64,000 nt of DNA, taken from positions 124,001 through 188,000 of the forward strand of contig JAAAFW010000008.1 of the NCBI GenBank assembly GCA_019352875.1, written 5' to 3'. Positions 46,125 through 53,484 of this stretch are shown here, piece by piece. The notes beneath the pieces were generated by a model that saw only the letters and a program-made list of their open reading frames with translations, was not told the DNA's origin and made no database searches. The position numbers and the translations under genes were made by a program. The stretch is from Pedobacter cryoconitis (GTDB lineage: Bacteria; Bacteroidota; Bacteroidia; Sphingobacteriales; Sphingobacteriaceae). Each line of letters begins with the position of its first letter. Position 1 is the stretch's first letter.

Positions 46125-47050
46125 TTTTTGATTTCTTCACTCGATTTCGCGTGAAAAATTTTTGCGCCAGACAACTGAGGATACAACTTCTGGTAACAAT
46201 TAAAATGATGCTCAGGTCCTTTTTTAGAAACAATTAGATTTATCCCACCGAAATAGCTTGCTAAAGCAGCCGTTCCACCATGTACAGATATGAAATGGCT
46301 GGCATTAGCGTAAACCATTAACTGAAGGTGGTTGAAGTTCCTGGCTTTACCTTTATTCTCTTTATAAAGATTATCCATGAGCACTACTTCAGGATGCTCC
46401 TGTTCCAGCCAGTCAAATTCATTCAGATCATAACTTTCACTATTATCTGTTGTGATCAGTTCCGGCCGTGGGCGATTATAAATAATTGTAAATTTATCTT
46501 TCAGATTACTGATAATAAATTGTAAATCTTCTATACTATAAAAACTTATCGGAGGTCCGTCCCATTCCATATTATACCGGTTGGCAATAATTAGAATCGG
46601 CTTTTCAAAAGTATAAATATCATTCTTGTACTCATTCTTTAAAGGTACAGGAAGCCACTTACTCATGTTATAATCATGACTATACAAAATACGCGGAACT
46701 TCATAATTGTAGTTACCTTCATTTGTCCTGGTCTCAAATTGCTCCTGATGGTCGGGGGAAAAAAAGTATAGTTCCTTTGTATACTTAGAGGATACAGTCT
46801 TTTTCAAAGTTCCATTTTTAAAGTGCCAGTAGGCAAATGGAAGCACGAATTGCAATTCAGGGGCAAACTCTCCGTCGAAAGCTATTTCCTTATAAGGTTT
46901 CTTATTGATATAGTCTCTGGTCAGATACTTAAGCTGAGCAAGTTCGCAGCTAAATGTATCTCGGTAAAAATATTTTAGATTGTCCGGTACCTGCGGATAC
47001 CTTAACTTAACATATAAACTAAAAATTTTATTAGTGACCGTAGTGGGCAT
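46100..47050 (-). CDS. Hypothetical protein, possibly a GT-B-like glycosyltransferase
   Basis: 316 residues, no signal peptide or membrane helix. No family was recognised with certainty. Two features hint at a GT-B or GT61-like fold: Lys-Pro-Ile-Leu-Ile-Ile-Ala-Asn-Arg-Tyr-Asn in the middle, like the start of the donor-binding half, and Phe-Ile-Ser-Val-His-Gly-Gly-Thr-Ala-Ala-Leu-Ala-Ser-Tyr-Phe-Gly-Gly near residue 255, reminiscent of the glycine/serine-rich sugar-nucleotide loop. It converges on the 44901 gene with a 25-base coding overlap and is divergent from the second LCP gene. Given the surroundings a role in polysaccharide synthesis is likely but unproven. Confidence 0.6.
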   Translation of the reverse strand: MPTTVTNKIFSLYVKLRYPQVPDNLKYFYRDTFSCELAQLKYLTRDYINKKPYKEIAFDGEFAPELQFVLPFAYWHFKNGTLKKTVSSKYTKELYFFSPDHQEQFETRTNEGNYNYEVPRILYSHDYNMSKWLPVPLKNEYKNDIYTFEKPILIIANRYNMEWDGPPISFYSIEDLQFIISNLKDKFTIIYNRPRPELITTDNSESYDLNEFDWLEQEHPEVVLMDNLYKENKGKARNFNHLQLMVYANASHFISVHGGTAALASYFGGINLIVSKKGPEHHFNCYQKLYPQLSGAKIFHAKSSEEIKNYILAEFN

Positions 47051-47397
47051 AGGAACTTAATATTTAGTGAAGCAGGATAGCCGCTCTAAGATAATTGAAA
47101 TTTAATTAATCGCCTACTATAAAAACACATCCTATATGCCCCCGAAATATAATACCTCCCCACAATCAGAAACGATAATCGTGGAATAAAATCAGCTACA
47201 TGGCGCGTTTCAACCCCATAATCAGGTTAGAAATTTCAGTTGCAGTTTAATTCTGAAATATATTTGCTTTACGCCATTCAGCTGGAGAGCCCATAAACTT
47301 AGTTTGTTCGTATAATATCCGTTTAAGGGCGTCTGGTATGGGTTTCGGCTAAAGAATAGTACGCCGTTTGCTTAAGCCGTAGAAACGATCTGAATTC
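47051..47397. other. Intergenic region before the second LCP gene
   Basis: 347 bases between divergent genes. It should contain both promoters. Nothing else was recognised: no plausible small gene, no strong hairpin and no repeat. Confidence 0.55.
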
Positions 47398-48378
47398 ATG
47401 AAATATATTTCCTCAATTTTTATTATTCTAATTTTTGTTGGCTCGCTAAGGGCTGAACGGGACTTGACAAATGTTCAACCGCTGGATGGCGTTAAAACAA
47501 AACCAGGAATCCAGCTGGATAAATCCCCTTCTGCACTGGGCATCTCCCCAGAGGCGCAGTCCAGGCTAAGCCAGGCTACTAATCCCCCGCTGAACATCGC
47601 ATTATTTGCAGTAGACAGAAGAGACGAAAAAGAAAACGGCAATTCTGATGTGATTATGATTATCAGTATTGATCAACAGAACAAGAAAGTCAAAATGTCT
47701 TCAGTTTTAAGAGATACTTATGTCAACATTGAAGGACATCCAAAAGATAAAATAAATGCAGCATATGCCTTAGGTGGCCCTCAGTTAGCAATCAAAACAA
47801 TCAATCAAAACTTCGATCTTGATATCTCTGATTACATTAATGTAGATTTCTTTGGAGCAGCTGAAATGGTCGATGCTCTTGGTGGTGTAAACATCGACGT
47901 TCAGGCTGAGGAAATTCCTTATCTCAATAATTACTTACAGGAAATAGCAATTATAGACAAACAACCACAAACGCCAGTGACAAAACCAGGTTATCTTCTG
48001 CTTAACGGAAAACAGACCGTAGCTTATACTCGCATCCGGGCCGTGGGACGTGGAGATTATGTGAGAACAGAAAGGCAAAGGAACGTAATGCTCGCCCTGT
48101 TCAAAAAACTTAAAGGATCTGGACCACAAGTCTTTCCGGCATTTATGAACCAGATTTTACCACATATGGAGACCAGTATGTCAACGATGACCTTATTTAA
48201 GGTAGGTAGCAGTTTATTAGCCTCAAAAAATAAAGCCGTAGAACAGGCGAGATTTCCGCTAGACTCTTCAAGCGAAGGCATCCGTGTGAATAACATCTGG
48301 TATTTATCTGCAGATCTAAAGGCTACATCCACAGCAATGCACAATTTTATTTATAAGGATATACCACCTCACCCATAA
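47398..48378 (+). CDS. LytR-CpsA-Psr (LCP) family protein, second copy
   Basis: 326 residues with an N-terminal signal peptide (hydrophobic residues 5-17). It matches the first LCP protein throughout: Leu-Asp-Lys-Ser-Pro-Ser-Ala-Leu-Gly-Ile-Ser before the core, Leu-Phe-Ala-Val-Asp-Arg-Arg, Asn-Ser-Asp-Val-Ile-Met-Ile, Val-Leu-Arg-Asp-Thr-Tyr-Val, Val-Asp-Phe-Phe-Gly, and Ala-Tyr-Thr-Arg-Ile-Arg-Ala-Val-Gly-Arg-Gly-Asp with Arg-Thr-Glu-Arg-Gln-Arg. The two genes flank one glycosyltransferase and one unknown gene, so this is a local duplication with divergence. The last bases overlap the converging regulator gene by ten. Confidence 0.9.
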   Translation: MKYISSIFIILIFVGSLRAERDLTNVQPLDGVKTKPGIQLDKSPSALGISPEAQSRLSQATNPPLNIALFAVDRRDEKENGNSDVIMIISIDQQNKKVKMSSVLRDTYVNIEGHPKDKINAAYALGGPQLAIKTINQNFDLDISDYINVDFFGAAEMVDALGGVNIDVQAEEIPYLNNYLQEIAIIDKQPQTPVTKPGYLLLNGKQTVAYTRIRAVGRGDYVRTERQRNVMLALFKKLKGSGPQVFPAFMNQILPHMETSMSTMTLFKVGSSLLASKNKAVEQARFPLDSSSEGIRVNNIWYLSADLKATSTAMHNFIYKDIPPHP

Positions 48379-49337
48379 TAAAACTTATCCCGGTATGCCT
48401 TGGGAGTCATACCTACATTTTTTTTAAAAACCTTACGGAAAGCCTTCGGATCAGAATAACCCGATTTATAAATTACTTCATTCATTTGCTCCGCAGTTTG
48501 CTCCAGTAATTTTTTAGCAGCTGCTATCCGGGTTTGCTGCAGGTATTCAATCGGTGTGATACCAGTCACCAGTTTGAACCTGCGCAGCATATTACGCCGG
48601 CTGGAGGGAATATCTTTGATCAGTTCTTCAATAGTGACTGTTTGTTGATACCCCTCCTCTATTTTCTCCTGTGCCAGTTTAACCAAAGGATCAAGATGAG
48701 TACGCTCTACATTAAATGTGCTGAAATAAGACTGTTGCTTCCTATCCATATCAATGGCAAAGATTTTGGCTACTGCAATCGCCTGTTTACTGCCGCAGAA
48801 TTTGCGGATGAGGTGCAGCATCAGATGAAAACTTGAAGTTGCTCCCCCACTGGTATACAGACTGCCATCCTGGGTAACGGTCAGATCGGAACGCAGATTC
48901 ACATCCGGAAATGCAGTCCTGAATGCCGTGCAGGCATCAACATGGGTCGTTGCTATTTTGCCGGATAGCAGTCCCGATGCCCCCAGAAGAAAAGCACCGG
49001 TGCAGAAAGTAGCGATTTCAGAACCCTGAGAGGCTCGTTTTTTTAACCAGCCTACAGATTCCACATTATCCTGAATTGCGGTACTGATATTTTCATGCTT
49101 AAAAGAAGGAATTAAGATCAGATCAGGAAGATCGTCCGTATCAGCGGTACTACGAATGGCATAACTTTCAAAAAAGCCATTCTTAAAATCAGCAGGTTGC
49201 TGGTAGAAGCAAATTTCAAAAGGCAAATTCTCCTGAGCTGAAATGGCAAGCTGATTTACAGTTTCAAAGACATCCAGTATGGCTGCAACACTTAATAAAC
49301 GATAATGATGCACCAGTAATAAACCAATTTTGACCAT
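48369..49337 (-). CDS. GlxA-family AraC-type transcriptional regulator
   Basis: 322 residues. Residues ~1-175 have the DJ-1/PfpI fold without a signal peptide: Pro-Asp-Leu-Ile-Leu-Ile-Pro-Ser, then Ala-Thr-Phe-Cys-Thr-Gly-Ala-Phe-Leu-Leu-Gly-Ala-Ser-Gly-Leu-Leu with the nucleophile-elbow Cys, and Ala-Thr-Thr-His-Val. Residues ~215-322 hold the AraC double helix-turn-helix: Ser-Arg-Arg-Asn-Met-Leu-Arg-Arg-Phe and Gly-Tyr-Ser-Asp-Pro-Lys-Ala-Phe-Arg-Lys-Val-Phe-Lys-Lys-x-x-Gly-Met-Thr-Pro-x-x-Tyr-Arg. It probably controls the divergent Dabb gene or itself. Confidence 0.92.
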   Translation of the reverse strand: MVKIGLLLVHHYRLLSVAAILDVFETVNQLAISAQENLPFEICFYQQPADFKNGFFESYAIRSTADTDDLPDLILIPSFKHENISTAIQDNVESVGWLKKRASQGSEIATFCTGAFLLGASGLLSGKIATTHVDACTAFRTAFPDVNLRSDLTVTQDGSLYTSGGATSSFHLMLHLIRKFCGSKQAIAVAKIFAIDMDRKQQSYFSTFNVERTHLDPLVKLAQEKIEEGYQQTVTIEELIKDIPSSRRNMLRRFKLVTGITPIEYLQQTRIAAAKKLLEQTAEQMNEVIYKSGYSDPKAFRKVFKKNVGMTPKAYRDKFYYG

Positions 49338-49339
49338 TT

Positions 49340-49363
49340 TATATTTATTTATTTATAAATATA
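49340..49363. promoter_or_regulatory. AT-rich inverted repeat before the GlxA-type regulator gene
   Basis: TATATTTAT and ATAAATATA arms (9+9) with a six-base loop lie directly upstream of the regulator start codon, in the 82-base gap it shares with the Dabb gene. Possible operator or autoregulatory site; the low complexity keeps confidence low. Confidence 0.3.
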
Positions 49364-49419
49364 GTTAAAAATCAGAAACCTAAATTGCAGCCATTTCCTA
49401 CATTTACAAGAAAAAAAAC

Positions 49420-49716
49420 ATGATTGCACACCACGTATTATTCTGGTTAAAACCAGAAACAACTACAGCACAACAAAGCGACTTCAGAGCCGGGTTAGAA
49501 TCACTCTCGGCAATTCCAAGTATTACCCATCTTCACATCGGTACACCTGCCGATATCTCACGCAGCGTGGTAGATACTACCTATACGTTCTCAATGATTG
49601 CTTTTTTTGAGAATATGGAAGGACATGACATTTATCAGGTTCACACTGTACATCAGACCTTCCTTAATAATTTCAGAGAATTATTTGAGAAAGTCATTAT
49701 ATACGATGCAGATTAA
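49420..49716 (+). CDS. Dabb (stress-responsive alpha/beta-barrel) family protein
   Basis: 98 residues, a single Dabb domain. The start Met-Ile-Ala-His-His-Val-Leu-Phe-Trp-Leu-Lys and the middle His-Leu-His-Ile-Gly-Thr-Pro are typical, as is His-Thr-Val-His-Gln-Thr-Phe near the end. These small proteins form dimeric ferredoxin-like barrels; some are plant stress proteins or polyketide cyclases, most bacterial ones are of unknown function. It is divergent from the GlxA-type regulator, which may control it. A stem-loop follows. Confidence 0.88.
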   Translation: MIAHHVLFWLKPETTTAQQSDFRAGLESLSAIPSITHLHIGTPADISRSVVDTTYTFSMIAFFENMEGHDIYQVHTVHQTFLNNFRELFEKVIIYDAD

Positions 49717-49727
49717 TTAGCTGAATC

Positions 49728-49763
49728 TACCTGTATGTATATCCACGATTTAGCATACAGGTA
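49728..49763 (+). terminator. Stem-loop after the Dabb gene
   Basis: Arms TACCTGTATG and CATACAGGTA (10+10) enclose a 16-base loop, 11 bases after the stop codon. No U-tract follows, so it may be a weak terminator or an mRNA-end stabiliser. Confidence 0.45.
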
Positions 49764-50203
49764 AATTCATCTTCCAACATAAATTCCCTCCGCATCATAT
49801 TCATGTAAGTATTCACAGAATTGACGCAAAAAAAAATTTAAGCTTGGTTCTTAGTTTAAATTTTTACAATTTCGTAATAATGAGTCCAATTGCACATAGC
49901 TATTTATACCCTGAGCTGGTGTTTGCATCACAAGTGCAAACAGCCCGCAGGCTTTGCTGTGTACCCAATAATTACAATGCTGATTCCAGATATTTCTCTC
50001 TGCAAAGCAGCAAGGCCTTTATTATATAAGCCTCAATCCATCCTTGGTTTGGGGCCAATCCCATAGCTTTTCCGGGTACAGTAATTTCTGTCAGCAGGAT
50101 CAGACTATATTCCTATTCAAATTCTTTCCGGTTTTTTTCATCTGTACTTAAACGGATGCAAGCGCGCATACCGGAATTTCCAAATAATATAAATACCAAA
50201 AAT
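49764..50203. other. 440-base non-coding stretch before the Gre/Rnk-type gene
   Basis: No convincing gene: the only frame (49844-50029) starts at TTG and lacks a recognisable product. Some self-complementary segments occur: GTTTGCA/TGCAAAC at 49921-49941, and GCTTTGC near 49951 with GCAAAGC near 50001. They could form a structured leader or small RNA, but no known riboswitch was recognised. Confidence 0.4.
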
Positions 50204-50596
50204 ATGAAAACAGAAAAATTAATGATTCTGCAGAAAGAACTCGATCTGCTAAAAAAACACCTTAAGGACTGTAATTTATCTGATTACAATAAAAAACAGT
50301 TATTAGAAGAGCTGGAATCGGCGCAAGTAATGAAAGAAAATGAATTACCTGAAGATGCAGTCTGTATTGACGCTAAAGTGGAGATACAGGAAGAAGTAAG
50401 CGGTAAGAAATATACATTTCAAATAGTTTTACCTGCAGAGGCAGATATGCGTAAAAATAAAATGTCCGTATTCGCACCTATAGGAATTGCCCTGCTAGGC
50501 TACCGCGTCGGTGCCAAGGTGCAATGGGAAATGCCGGACGGATTAAAAACATTTAATATTCTTCAGGTTATGCATATCAAAGCAGAACAAGAATAG
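50204..50596 (+). CDS. GreA/GreB/Rnk-family transcription factor
   Basis: 130 residues from the ATG at 50204; an ATG 48 bases upstream adds 16 residues with no family resemblance. Residues 1-48 are a short coiled coil (Leu-Gln-Lys-Glu-Leu-Asp-Leu-Leu-Lys-Lys, then Leu-Leu-Glu-Glu-Leu-Glu). Residues ~50-128 are the Gre C-terminal domain: Phe-Gln-Ile-Val-Leu-Pro-Ala-Glu-Ala-Asp and Val-Phe-Ala-Pro-Ile-Gly-Ile-Ala-Leu-Leu-Gly-Tyr-Arg-Val-Gly. The domain binds the secondary channel side of RNA polymerase. The coil is shorter than in GreA (about 75 residues) and closer to Rnk, so transcript cleavage activity is doubtful. A terminator follows. Confidence 0.85.
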   Translation: MKTEKLMILQKELDLLKKHLKDCNLSDYNKKQLLEELESAQVMKENELPEDAVCIDAKVEIQEEVSGKKYTFQIVLPAEADMRKNKMSVFAPIGIALLGYRVGAKVQWEMPDGLKTFNILQVMHIKAEQE

Positions 50597-50619
50597 AAAC
50601 TATACAATGTGAAAAAGAC

Positions 50620-50645
50620 AAGGCGGATTTATCCGTCTTTTTTTT
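50620..50645 (+). terminator. Rho-independent terminator after the Gre/Rnk-type gene
   Basis: A 9-base stem (AAGGCGGAT with ATCCGTCTT, one G-U pair) with a two-base loop drawn, followed by a run of T. It lies 24 bases after the stop codon. Confidence 0.75.
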
Positions 50646-50654
50646 CATTCTTAA

Positions 50655-50670
50655 TATCATAATTATGATA
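50655..50670. promoter_or_regulatory. 16-base perfect palindrome upstream of the mdaB-like gene
   Basis: TATCATAATTATGATA is fully palindromic and lies 45 bases upstream of the candidate -7 element for the mdaB-like gene. This is the size and position of an operator for a dimeric repressor such as a MarR- or HxlR-type quinone sensor, but no such regulator gene is adjacent. Confidence 0.45.
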
Positions 50671-50714
50671 GATATATATGATTTATATAATTTTAATGAG
50701 ATGTATAAACTCCA

Positions 50715-50722
50715 TACCTTTG
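50715..50722 (+). promoter_or_regulatory. Candidate -7 element of the mdaB-like/ygiN-like operon
   Basis: TACCTTTG matches TAnnTTTG at all fixed positions and lies 18 bases before the ATG of the mdaB-like gene. A good -33 TTG was not found at the expected spacing. Confidence 0.45.
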
Positions 50723-50740
50723 AGTATCAAAAAGAAATAA

Positions 50741-51379
50741 ATGGAAACTCAAAAAATATTTATCATCAATGGCGGTCAGATATTCGGACATTCAGGCGGC
50801 CGTTTTAATCAAACTATCAGTAAAGCAACTGCAGATTTCTTCCGGTCCTTTCCTGAATTCGAAATTCGCACAACTGATATTAATCAACCCTATAATCCCG
50901 AGCAGGAAGTCTCAAATTTTGTTTGGGCAGACGTAATAATTTACCATACTCCAGTCTGGTGGTTCTCCTTACCACATAAATTTAAAGAATATCTGGATCT
51001 TGTATTTACTGCCGGCCATCAGAATGGAATTTACCACAGTGATGGCCGTTCCTCAGCTAATCCGCAGATCAATTACGGAACAGGCGGACAGTTGCAAGGC
51101 AAAAAGTATATGCTTACTACCTCCTGGAATGCCCCGTCTACTGCATTTACATTAGCTGGTGAATTTTTCAATGAACACAGTGTAGACGAAGGACCTATGT
51201 TTGGATTTCACCGCATGAATGCATTTACAGGGATGAAACCGCTGGAAAGTATTCACTTTCATGATGTGGAGAAAAATGCTGATATTCACGCAGATCTCAA
51301 CCGGTACAAAGCACATTTAACTGAATTATTCATTAAAAAAACAATTGAAAATGAGCATATTGCTTACAGCCATTCTTAG
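50741..51379 (+). CDS. mdaB: MdaB-like NAD(P)H quinone oxidoreductase
   Basis: 212 residues with a flavodoxin-like fold. Ile-Ile-Asn-Gly-Gly, Phe-Gly-His-Ser-Gly-Gly-Arg-Phe-Asn-Gln-Thr, Tyr-His-Thr-Pro-Val-Trp-Trp-Phe-Ser-Leu-Pro-His-Lys-Phe-Lys-Glu-Tyr and Thr-Thr-Ser-Trp-Asn-Ala-Pro match MdaB (modulator of drug activity B), which uses FAD and NADPH to reduce quinones by two electrons. The next gene overlaps by 29 bases and encodes a YgiN-type quinol monooxygenase; the same gene pair occurs in E. coli. A palindrome and a -7-like element precede it, suggesting induction by quinones or electrophiles. Confidence 0.9.
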   Translation: METQKIFIINGGQIFGHSGGRFNQTISKATADFFRSFPEFEIRTTDINQPYNPEQEVSNFVWADVIIYHTPVWWFSLPHKFKEYLDLVFTAGHQNGIYHSDGRSSANPQINYGTGGQLQGKKYMLTTSWNAPSTAFTLAGEFFNEHSVDEGPMFGFHRMNAFTGMKPLESIHFHDVEKNADIHADLNRYKAHLTELFIKKTIENEHIAYSHS

Positions 51380-51641
51380 GGCAAAGCCAGGAAAATCCGC
51401 AGCATTGAAAGAACTGCTGCTTCAACTAGTCAAAGGATCTCAGGCAGAAGCGGCCTGCAGACAATATGATTTGCACCAATCCAAAGACGAACCGGAATTG
51501 TTCATCTTTCATGAAGAGTGGGCAGATCAGGAAGGATTTGAATTGCATCAGCAAGCAGAACATCACCAGAAATTTGCAGCAGAAGCTGCAGAACTTCTCG
51601 ATGGTAAAGTAGCCATTCACCACACAGAAAAAATAGGTTAA
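51351..51641 (+). CDS. ygiN: Quinol monooxygenase, ABM domain (YgiN-like)
   Basis: 96 residues from the ATG at 51351; the frame opens two codons earlier at a TTG. It is a single antibiotic-biosynthesis-monooxygenase domain: Leu-Thr-Ala-Ile-Leu-Arg-Ala-Lys-Pro-Gly-Lys, Cys-Arg-Gln-Tyr-Asp-Leu-His-Gln-Ser, Phe-Ile-Phe-His-Glu-Glu-Trp-Ala-Asp-Gln and His-His-Gln-Lys-Phe. E. coli YgiN reoxidises menadiol and works with MdaB. The start lies inside the end of the mdaB-like gene, so translation is coupled. A strong bidirectional terminator follows. Confidence 0.88.
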   Translation: MSILLTAILRAKPGKSAALKELLLQLVKGSQAEAACRQYDLHQSKDEPELFIFHEEWADQEGFELHQQAEHHQKFAAEAAELLDGKVAIHHTEKIG

Positions 51642-51657
51642 ATACCTGTTAGAAATA

Positions 51658-51695
51658 AAAAAGCCTCAGTTTTCTATAGAAAACTGAGGCTTTTT
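51658..51695. terminator. Strong bidirectional terminator
   Basis: A perfect 17+17 base repeat (AAAAAGCCTCAGTTTTC and complement) with a four-base TATA loop between the converging ygiN-like and thioredoxin-fold genes. Confidence 0.9.
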
Positions 51696-51712
51696 ACTGC
51701 ACTAATTAATCA

Positions 51713-52207
51713 TTAAGGATTAATCAGCTTAAAAAATTTAGGCACATCAGTGTCTTTACTCGATGTAAATATAAGTTTCTTATCAGGTCCATAAAGGTAT
51801 AAAGCCGGATACTGCTTAGGATGAAAAGCCATGATAAAGACATGGTCACGATCCTGTACTACCTTCACATTTTTCTGTTTTACCAGTTCTTTAGCGAATG
51901 TATTTGTAAAATAGTCAATCGATCTGTATTCATCCTGTGAGACCAGATAAATATTAACATTGGCCAATTCCTTATGACGTTTATTCATTTGGGAAGCAAC
52001 TTGCTGGCAATGTCCGCAGGTAGCATCAAAAAACATGATCAGACTCTTTTTACCTCCAGGAATCTGTTGGGTTGAGAAAACACCATTATCCCTGTTATAA
52101 AAAATCGCAGTAGGTATAGCAGAGCCCGGCAGGGGCTCCTGTGCAAATGCAGCCACAGAAAAGAACATGGCCAATAGAAGAACAAATGAATATTTCAATT
52201 TTTTCAT
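51713..52207 (-). CDS. Periplasmic thioredoxin-fold (TlpA/AhpC-like) protein
   Basis: 164 residues with a cleavable signal peptide (Val-Ala-Ala-Phe-Ala-Gln, about residue 23). The thioredoxin active site is Cys64-Gly-His-Cys67 in Phe-Asp-Ala-Thr-Cys-Gly-His-Cys, unlike the CxxC with Gly-Pro typical of thioredoxin and closer to DsbA-like Pro-His or TlpA-like sites, which suggests a relatively oxidising pair. Tyr-Pro-Ala-Leu-Tyr-Leu-Tyr-Gly supplies the cis-Pro loop. It likely acts on periplasmic thiols. It stands alone, with converging neighbours on its 3' side. Confidence 0.85.
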   Translation of the reverse strand: MKKLKYSFVLLLAMFFSVAAFAQEPLPGSAIPTAIFYNRDNGVFSTQQIPGGKKSLIMFFDATCGHCQQVASQMNKRHKELANVNIYLVSQDEYRSIDYFTNTFAKELVKQKNVKVVQDRDHVFIMAFHPKQYPALYLYGPDKKLIFTSSKDTDVPKFFKLINP

Positions 52208-52337
52208 AACGATATTAATTTAATAAAAGCCGGATTTAATGAAATCCATCTTCGCGCGGAAGCAAATATATTTTTTCTCCGCCTGATCTGATACGGCTGC
52301 AGACACTTTGACACAACAATGATTGAATGTATCTCTT

Positions 52338-52718
52338 CTATACGTTTTGGTCCTTTTCTTCGGTTGCTTCGCTGCTCAGTTCATGCGTTACATCATTATA
52401 TTTACCCTCAAGATCATCAAATAATGTATGCTTCCAACGTTTGTTTCCGGTAAAGTGAGCTGCTCTGCCGATCATATGTGCCGCAACAGGCGCGGTAAGC
52501 AGCAGGAACAAAATAATTGCCAGTAGTTTTGTTGTTACCGCAGTTTCCGAAAAATAGATTGCAGCGCTGCCCAACACCAGCCCAACGCCCAGTGTAGCAG
52601 CTTTAATGGTTACCGAAAGGCGAAGATAGAAATCCGGCATTCGTAAAATACCAATAGAAGCAATCAGAATAAATAAAGTTCCCAGGGCGCTCCCTGCCAT
52701 TATCATAATATCACTCAT
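52338..52718 (-). CDS. mnhG: Na+/H+ antiporter subunit MrpG/MnhG
   Basis: 126 residues from the ATG at 52716-52718; a TTG six codons upstream is the alternative. Three membrane helices, with Gly-Ile-Leu-Arg-Met-Pro-Asp-Phe-Tyr-Leu-Arg-Leu and Thr-Lys-Ala-Ala-Thr-Leu-Gly-type motifs, and Leu-Leu-Thr-Ala-Pro-Val-Ala-Ala-His-Met-Ile-Gly-Arg-Ala, all diagnostic of MnhG. It ends in a charged cytoplasmic tail. It is the last gene of the mrp operon and overlaps mnhF by eight bases. The full A-G set exchanges Na+ for H+ across the inner membrane. Confidence 0.93.
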   Translation of the reverse strand: MSDIMIMAGSALGTLFILIASIGILRMPDFYLRLSVTIKAATLGVGLVLGSAAIYFSETAVTTKLLAIILFLLLTAPVAAHMIGRAAHFTGNKRWKHTLFDDLEGKYNDVTHELSSEATEEKDQNV

Positions 52719-52986
52719 TTTTTTCTCTTTTTTCAAGGTAAAACGAAAACGCCACGGTCCCCAGAAAACCGATCAGCGCCATAATAATTGCGACGTCCAG
52801 AAAAGTCGGCTGGTCGGTAACCAGGCTATAAATTGTGATAATAGCAATTCCGATAGTAAGTAACAGATCCAGTGCCACGACCCTGTCTGCAGTATGCGGT
52901 CCTTTCAAAAATCGAATAAACACCAGTAAGACCGACAAACACAGGACGGGTAAAATAATATAATATAAAAAGGTATATAAACTCAT
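52711..52986 (-). CDS. mnhF: Na+/H+ antiporter subunit MrpF/MnhF
   Basis: 91 residues, three membrane helices. Arg-Phe-Leu-Lys-Gly-Pro-His-Thr-Ala-Asp-Arg-Val-Val-Ala-Leu-Asp is the conserved MnhF segment linking helices 1 and 2. The small subunit is needed for assembly of the antiporter complex. It overlaps mnhE upstream by four bases and mnhG downstream by eight. Confidence 0.93.
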   Translation of the reverse strand: MSLYTFLYYIILPVLCLSVLLVFIRFLKGPHTADRVVALDLLLTIGIAIITIYSLVTDQPTFLDVAIIMALIGFLGTVAFSFYLEKREKNE

Positions 52987-53465
52987 CGTAAAATAGCTAA
53001 TAACTTTTTCTCAAATCCATTTTGGAGATATTTGATAAAACTCTCTTTATCTGTCATATACATTACATGTATATAGAGCACTTTTTTATCATTACTGACG
53101 TCCAGAATTAAAGTTCCCGGTGTAAGTGATATAATATTTGCCAGCAAATTAATCTCAAATTCTGAGGTTGCAGTCAATGGAAACCTGACAATAGCAGGCT
53201 TCATGAAAAACTTAGGCGTAACCACATCGTAGGCTACCTGGAAGTTGGCTTTGATCAGTTCATAAATAAAATAGAATATAAAACTGATAATCCTCGGTAT
53301 CCTGTCAAAATATTGTTTAGACGCCGAAGCATTATCTCTGGACATTAGCATCAGTATAAAATAGCTGAGAATAAAACCAAAGAAGAAATTGACAAACAGA
53401 AAACTCCCGGTTAGCCCTACCCAGATAAAACTGAGCATCACATTCATTAAAAACTGTTTAATCAT
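52983..53465 (-). CDS. mnhE: Na+/H+ antiporter subunit MrpE/MnhE
   Basis: 160 residues. Two or three N-terminal helices precede a cytoplasmic domain with Asn-Phe-Gln-Val-Ala-Tyr-Asp-Val-Val-Thr-Pro, Ser-Leu-Thr-Pro-Gly-Thr-Leu-Ile-Leu-Asp-Val and Leu-Tyr-Ile-His-Val-Met-Tyr, the MnhE/CzcD-like family signature. It lies 19 bases after mnhD. Not catalytic by itself; it supports Mrp complex function. Confidence 0.93.
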   Translation of the reverse strand: MIKQFLMNVMLSFIWVGLTGSFLFVNFFFGFILSYFILMLMSRDNASASKQYFDRIPRIISFIFYFIYELIKANFQVAYDVVTPKFFMKPAIVRFPLTATSEFEINLLANIISLTPGTLILDVSNDKKVLYIHVMYMTDKESFIKYLQNGFEKKLLAILR

Positions 53466-53484
53466 AATGTAAAGAGTTTAAAGG

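Noticed and set aside
49844..50029. 61-codon frame upstream of the Gre/Rnk-type gene
   Set aside because: TTG start, unusual composition and no recognisable family; treated as non-coding.
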